Assembly: GCA_046539045.1 (NCBI GenBank)
Contig: JBKHHU010000155.1
Span: 1 to 8,377, forward strand
DNA: 8,377 bases
Reading direction: 5' to 3'
Origin: JBKHHU01 sp046539045
GTDB lineage: Bacteria > Planctomycetota > Phycisphaerae > SM23-33
Below are positions 5,832 through 8,377 of this stretch, one piece after another (the first letter of the stretch is position 1; the number at the start of each line of letters is the position of its first letter). The notes beneath the pieces are model-generated. The model ran no database searches. It saw only the letters and a list, made by a program, of their open reading frames with translations, and had not been told where the DNA came from. The position numbers and the translations under genes are program-made.

Positions 5832-7433
5832 ATGAAACCGATCATCTTCGTTCTTTCACTTGCCGCGCTTGCTGCGACGCTCGTCGCCGCCGACTGGGAC
5901 CAGTGGCGCGGCGGGCCAGGCAGGAACGGCGTAAGCAGCGAGACCTCGCTTCCGGCGGACTTGAAGCCCGGGCGGGACGGCGATCTGCTGACCTCGCCCC
6001 AACTCCGCTGGGCGGCCTGTCTCGGTTCGCAGACCTACAGCACTCCGACGATTGCCGAGGGGAAAGTCTACATCGGCACGAACGACTGGAACGACGGCGA
6101 CCGACGCTTCACGGGCCGGGGCGGCGGGCTGCTGCTTTGCCTCAGCGAGAAAACCGGCAAGCTGCTGTGGAAGCTCCGGAGCCGCCGCTACGAGAAGAAG
6201 GTCTACGGGAGTAACTTCGACGACCTGAAAAGCGGCATCTGCTCCAGCCCCACCGTCAACGACGGGCAGGTGTTTGTGGTAACCAACCGGGCCGAGGTCC
6301 TGTGCCTGGACGCCGACGGCCTGGCTGACGGGAACGACGGGAGTTTTCGCGACGAGGGACGGTACCTCAGCGGGGACGATCAGCCGGTCGTGATGCTCCC
6401 GGGCGATGCGGACATTCTCTGGAAGTTCGACCTGATCGCCGATGCCCCCAGCGCCCCGCACGACGTGACCCACTGCAACGTACTGGTCGACGAGCGGTTT
6501 GTGTACGTCAACACCGGCAACGGCGTGCATCGCATCCCCGGCCAGCCAACACCGCTGCCGGATGCGCCGAGCCTGGTCGCACTGGACCGCAAGACCGGCA
6601 AGCTCATCGCTGCCGACGAGGAACTGATCGGCCGTCGCGTGTTCCACGGACAATGGTCCTCCCCGGCGATGGGAACCGTCGGCCGCAACTCGCTTATTTT
6701 CTTCGGCGGCGGGGACGGCGTTCTCTACGCCTTCCGTCGGCCGAAACCGAAAGCCGATAAACCGCCCAAGAGCCCCCTGCCGCTGAAAACCGCCTGGACG
6801 TTCAACTGCAACCCGCCGGAATTCCGTACCGGCACCGAAGGCAAACCGATCGACTACTGGGCCGGCGATGCGTCTCGTGCCAAGCTGCCCGCCGGATGGA
6901 AAGGGCCGAACGAGATCATCGCCACGCCCGTGTTCCACGACGGCCGGGTCTACGTCGCCACCGGCAGGGACCCCGAGCACGGGCTCGCCCCAGCTCATCT
7001 GCACTGCATCGAGGCAACTGGAAACGGCAAACGTAAAACATCCCAGGCCGTCTGGACCTACAGCGGGCTCAGCAGGAGCATCAGCACGCCCGTCGTCGCC
7101 GACGGTCTGGTCTACGCCGCCGACCTTGCCGGCGACATCCACTGCATCGACGCCAAAACCGGCAAGCTCGTCTGGAAATATCGCAGCGGGGAGGAAATCT
7201 GGAGTTCGCCCCTGGTCGCCGACGGGAAGGTCTACATCGGCACACAGCGGCGGAAACTGCTGATACTCAAGGCCGGACGAAAAAAGCCGCTACCGACGAA
7301 GATCCGCCTGCCCTCGCGACTTTCCGCTACCCCGGTGGCCGCCAACGGCACGCTCTACCTCGCCACGCACAAACTGCTGCTGGCGTTCGAGACCCGCCCG
7401 CGCCAGACGTCCCGACCGGCCGACCGGCCGTAG
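5832..7433 (+). CDS. Secreted PQQ-like (BamB-type) beta-propeller protein
   Basis: A 533-residue exported protein. A signal peptide covers about residues 1-20 (MKPIIFVLSLAALAATLVAA). The mature start DWDQWRGGPGRNGVS matches the W-x-Q-W-R-G opening common in planctomycete PQQ-like repeat proteins. Propeller repeats recur as [S/A]-[S/T]-P-x-[V/I]-x-x-G-x-[V/L]-[Y/F], visible at about residues 70, 138, 276 (divergent), 364, 418, 458 and 499. Several blades end in the PQQ-repeat signature with a C-[I/L]-x-[A/E]-K-T-G-K-L-[V/L]-W-K pattern, at about 100-115 and 438-450. This implies seven or eight blades. No partner dehydrogenase or cytochrome domain is fused, so the protein may be a scaffold or BamB-like envelope protein instead of a quinoprotein enzyme. 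Cofactor binding cannot be judged. The last codons contain a short tandem repeat (CGACCGGC twice, 7413-7428), giving a low-complexity tail RPADRP. Confidence 0.88.
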   Translation: MKPIIFVLSLAALAATLVAADWDQWRGGPGRNGVSSETSLPADLKPGRDGDLLTSPQLRWAACLGSQTYSTPTIAEGKVYIGTNDWNDGDRRFTGRGGGLLLCLSEKTGKLLWKLRSRRYEKKVYGSNFDDLKSGICSSPTVNDGQVFVVTNRAEVLCLDADGLADGNDGSFRDEGRYLSGDDQPVVMLPGDADILWKFDLIADAPSAPHDVTHCNVLVDERFVYVNTGNGVHRIPGQPTPLPDAPSLVALDRKTGKLIAADEELIGRRVFHGQWSSPAMGTVGRNSLIFFGGGDGVLYAFRRPKPKADKPPKSPLPLKTAWTFNCNPPEFRTGTEGKPIDYWAGDASRAKLPAGWKGPNEIIATPVFHDGRVYVATGRDPEHGLAPAHLHCIEATGNGKRKTSQAVWTYSGLSRSISTPVVADGLVYAADLAGDIHCIDAKTGKLVWKYRSGEEIWSSPLVADGKVYIGTQRRKLLILKAGRKKPLPTKIRLPSRLSATPVAANGTLYLATHKLLLAFETRPRQTSRPADRP

Positions 7434-7436
7434 CAG

Positions 7437-7476
7437 CCCGTTCAGAAATGGGTTTCGTCGCGAGAGCGAGAACGGG
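7437..7476. terminator. Candidate stem-loop in the convergent propeller/eboE spacer
   Basis: CCCGTTC (7437-7443) pairs perfectly with GAACGGG (7470-7476), starting 3 bp after the propeller stop codon. The loop is 26 nt and may fold further through TTC/GAA and TCG/CGA. No T-run follows on either strand. Its position between two converging genes (spacer 7434-7495) suits a bidirectional terminator, but the evidence is only the stem. Confidence 0.35.
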
Positions 7477-7495
7477 TGGTGAGCATCAGCTGCGT

Positions 7496-8377
7496 TCACC
7501 GCAGGGCAAGCAGATCCCCCAGCACCCACTGGTACTCCCTGGCGATGGCGTCGGCTGGGTCCGTGATCGCCATGTTATCCGGAAGAACGCCGAAGGTGTA
7601 CGTCTCGATCTCGAGATGCTCGGCGAATCCGCTCTTGAGCAGTTGGGCGAACTGCCCTTTCAGCAGCCGCCGCGTGGACCCGAGGGCCCCGTCCGATTCA
7701 AAGAACAGCGGCACGTGGAAATGCACCCGCCATCGCCCTTGCGGGTCTTCCCCTGCCAGCGCGTCCGGCAGATCGGAATAGGCCACGATCTCACCGCCCG
7801 GCCGCTCGACTTTTGTCTGGTGCAGGTAGACCGGCTCGACGAACGTCTCCAGCTGCTTACGGGCTTCGGGGCTCGGGGCGGCCTCGAACGCCGCGCTGAG
7901 GTGCACCTTGGCGATCCGCACGCCGGAAGACCGCAATTGCAGCAGGCACCGGCTCAGGTCCTCGAACTGTACCGCCTGGTGGGCACAGTCGAAGCAGACG
8001 CCCAGGTGCCGCTGGAGGATCTCGTCGGCCTGTTCGTCCTCGAGCCCGGCCTGCAGCTTGAAGAATTCGCGTGCCGCCCGCTGCATCGGTCCGGTCAGAA
8101 ACTCGATCACCTGCTCGGTCGTTTCGACGAAGCAATCCGGCTCCGGCTCCAGCGCCAGACAGATGTCGCGCCCGGTTCGTGTGCGAAGCCGACGCAGGTG
8201 CATCAGCACATCGCAGAGCATCAGGCACATCGCCTCGACGTCTTCCTCGCTCTGAACCCAGCGGCCGTACGAGCCGGGCACGGTGGAAATGCTTCCGCTG
8301 ACGCCCTCTGGCAGCAGTTGGGAGAGGATGTCCGCGAGCTTGCGGGTGTAGTCGCGTCGCTGTGGCGTCCGCCAGTC
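7496..8377 (-). CDS. eboE: EboE-type metabolite traffic protein, TIM-barrel (5' end outside window)
   Basis: EboE is a xylose isomerase-like TIM-barrel protein of the ebo/edb cluster. In the cyanobacterium Nostoc, ebo genes are needed to move a scytonemin precursor to the periplasm. The frame is open to the right edge: 293 residues are present and the true start lies outside, so the GTG at 8281 is not the start. Recognised stretches in the fragment are LLPEGVSGSISTVPGSY (about 22-38), LALEPEPDCFVE (74-85), CFDCAHQAVQFED (128-140), VHFHVPLF (218-225) and EIETYTFGVLP (256-266). The acidic and histidine residues there lie where xylose isomerase-like barrels bind metal and substrate. It converges on the propeller gene with a 62-bp spacer, so it is the last gene of its transcript. 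Assignment rests on recognised motifs, and another sugar-epimerase-like barrel is the alternative. Confidence 0.85.
   Translation of the reverse strand, partial: DWRTPQRRDYTRKLADILSQLLPEGVSGSISTVPGSYGRWVQSEEDVEAMCLMLCDVLMHLRRLRTRTGRDICLALEPEPDCFVETTEQVIEFLTGPMQRAAREFFKLQAGLEDEQADEILQRHLGVCFDCAHQAVQFEDLSRCLLQLRSSGVRIAKVHLSAAFEAAPSPEARKQLETFVEPVYLHQTKVERPGGEIVAYSDLPDALAGEDPQGRWRVHFHVPLFFESDGALGSTRRLLKGQFAQLLKSGFAEHLEIETYTFGVLPDNMAITDPADAIAREYQWVLGDLLALR

Noticed and set aside
5856..7142. 428-codon open frame on the minus strand opposite the propeller gene
   Set aside because: It is an antisense shadow of a clear signal peptide plus beta-propeller protein. No family motif or ribosome-binding site is visible.

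Overview
This is a GC-rich, gene-dense bacterial window. Three features suggest a planctomycete, perhaps of the Phycisphaerae: a secreted protein ending in a dockerin-like EF-hand pair plus a PEP-CTERM sorting tail, a secreted PQQ-type beta-propeller protein beginning with a 'WDQWRG' block after its signal peptide, and weakly conserved promoters. The lineage is inferred from these family habits and was not tested with a marker gene.

Layout, left to right. The plus-strand block at 1-2585 holds the last two thirds of glutaminyl-tRNA synthetase (glnS, cut by the left edge). A 221-bp spacer with a compact palindromic repeat element follows. Then come a complete radical SAM protein of the TYW1-like COG0731 type and a small 86-residue protein that appears translationally coupled to it. 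A convergent spacer (2586-2713) separates this from a minus-strand block at 2714-4418, transcribed right to left. That block holds adenine phosphoribosyltransferase (apt), a stand-alone class I glutamine amidotransferase 23 bp behind it, and a small BamE-like lipoprotein. A 207-bp divergent spacer with a 7+7 bp dyad leads to a second plus-strand block: a secreted HExxH metalloprotease with dockerin and PEP-CTERM modules (4626-5726) and a secreted PQQ-like beta-propeller protein (5832-7433). The right end holds the 3' part of a convergent eboE gene, which runs off the window.

How the genes fit together. glnS and apt are housekeeping genes for tRNA charging and purine salvage. The amidotransferase next to apt may also act on nucleotides, but its acceptor is unknown. 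The metalloprotease and propeller proteins are exported and probably act at the envelope or outside the cell. EboE belongs to the ebo/edb metabolite-traffic cluster, and the rest of that cluster, if present, should lie beyond the right edge.

The most unusual points are: (i) the ~101-bp element after glnS, with outer inverted repeats and two 11-bp perfect hairpins that share a core; (ii) the metalloprotease, whose third zinc ligand appears to be displaced about 45 residues downstream of HExxH, as in leishmanolysin-type enzymes; and (iii) the coupled pair of a radical SAM enzyme and a small protein with a CxC...HxH motif. I found no tRNA, rRNA, CRISPR array or transposase gene, and no convincing new multi-gene system.
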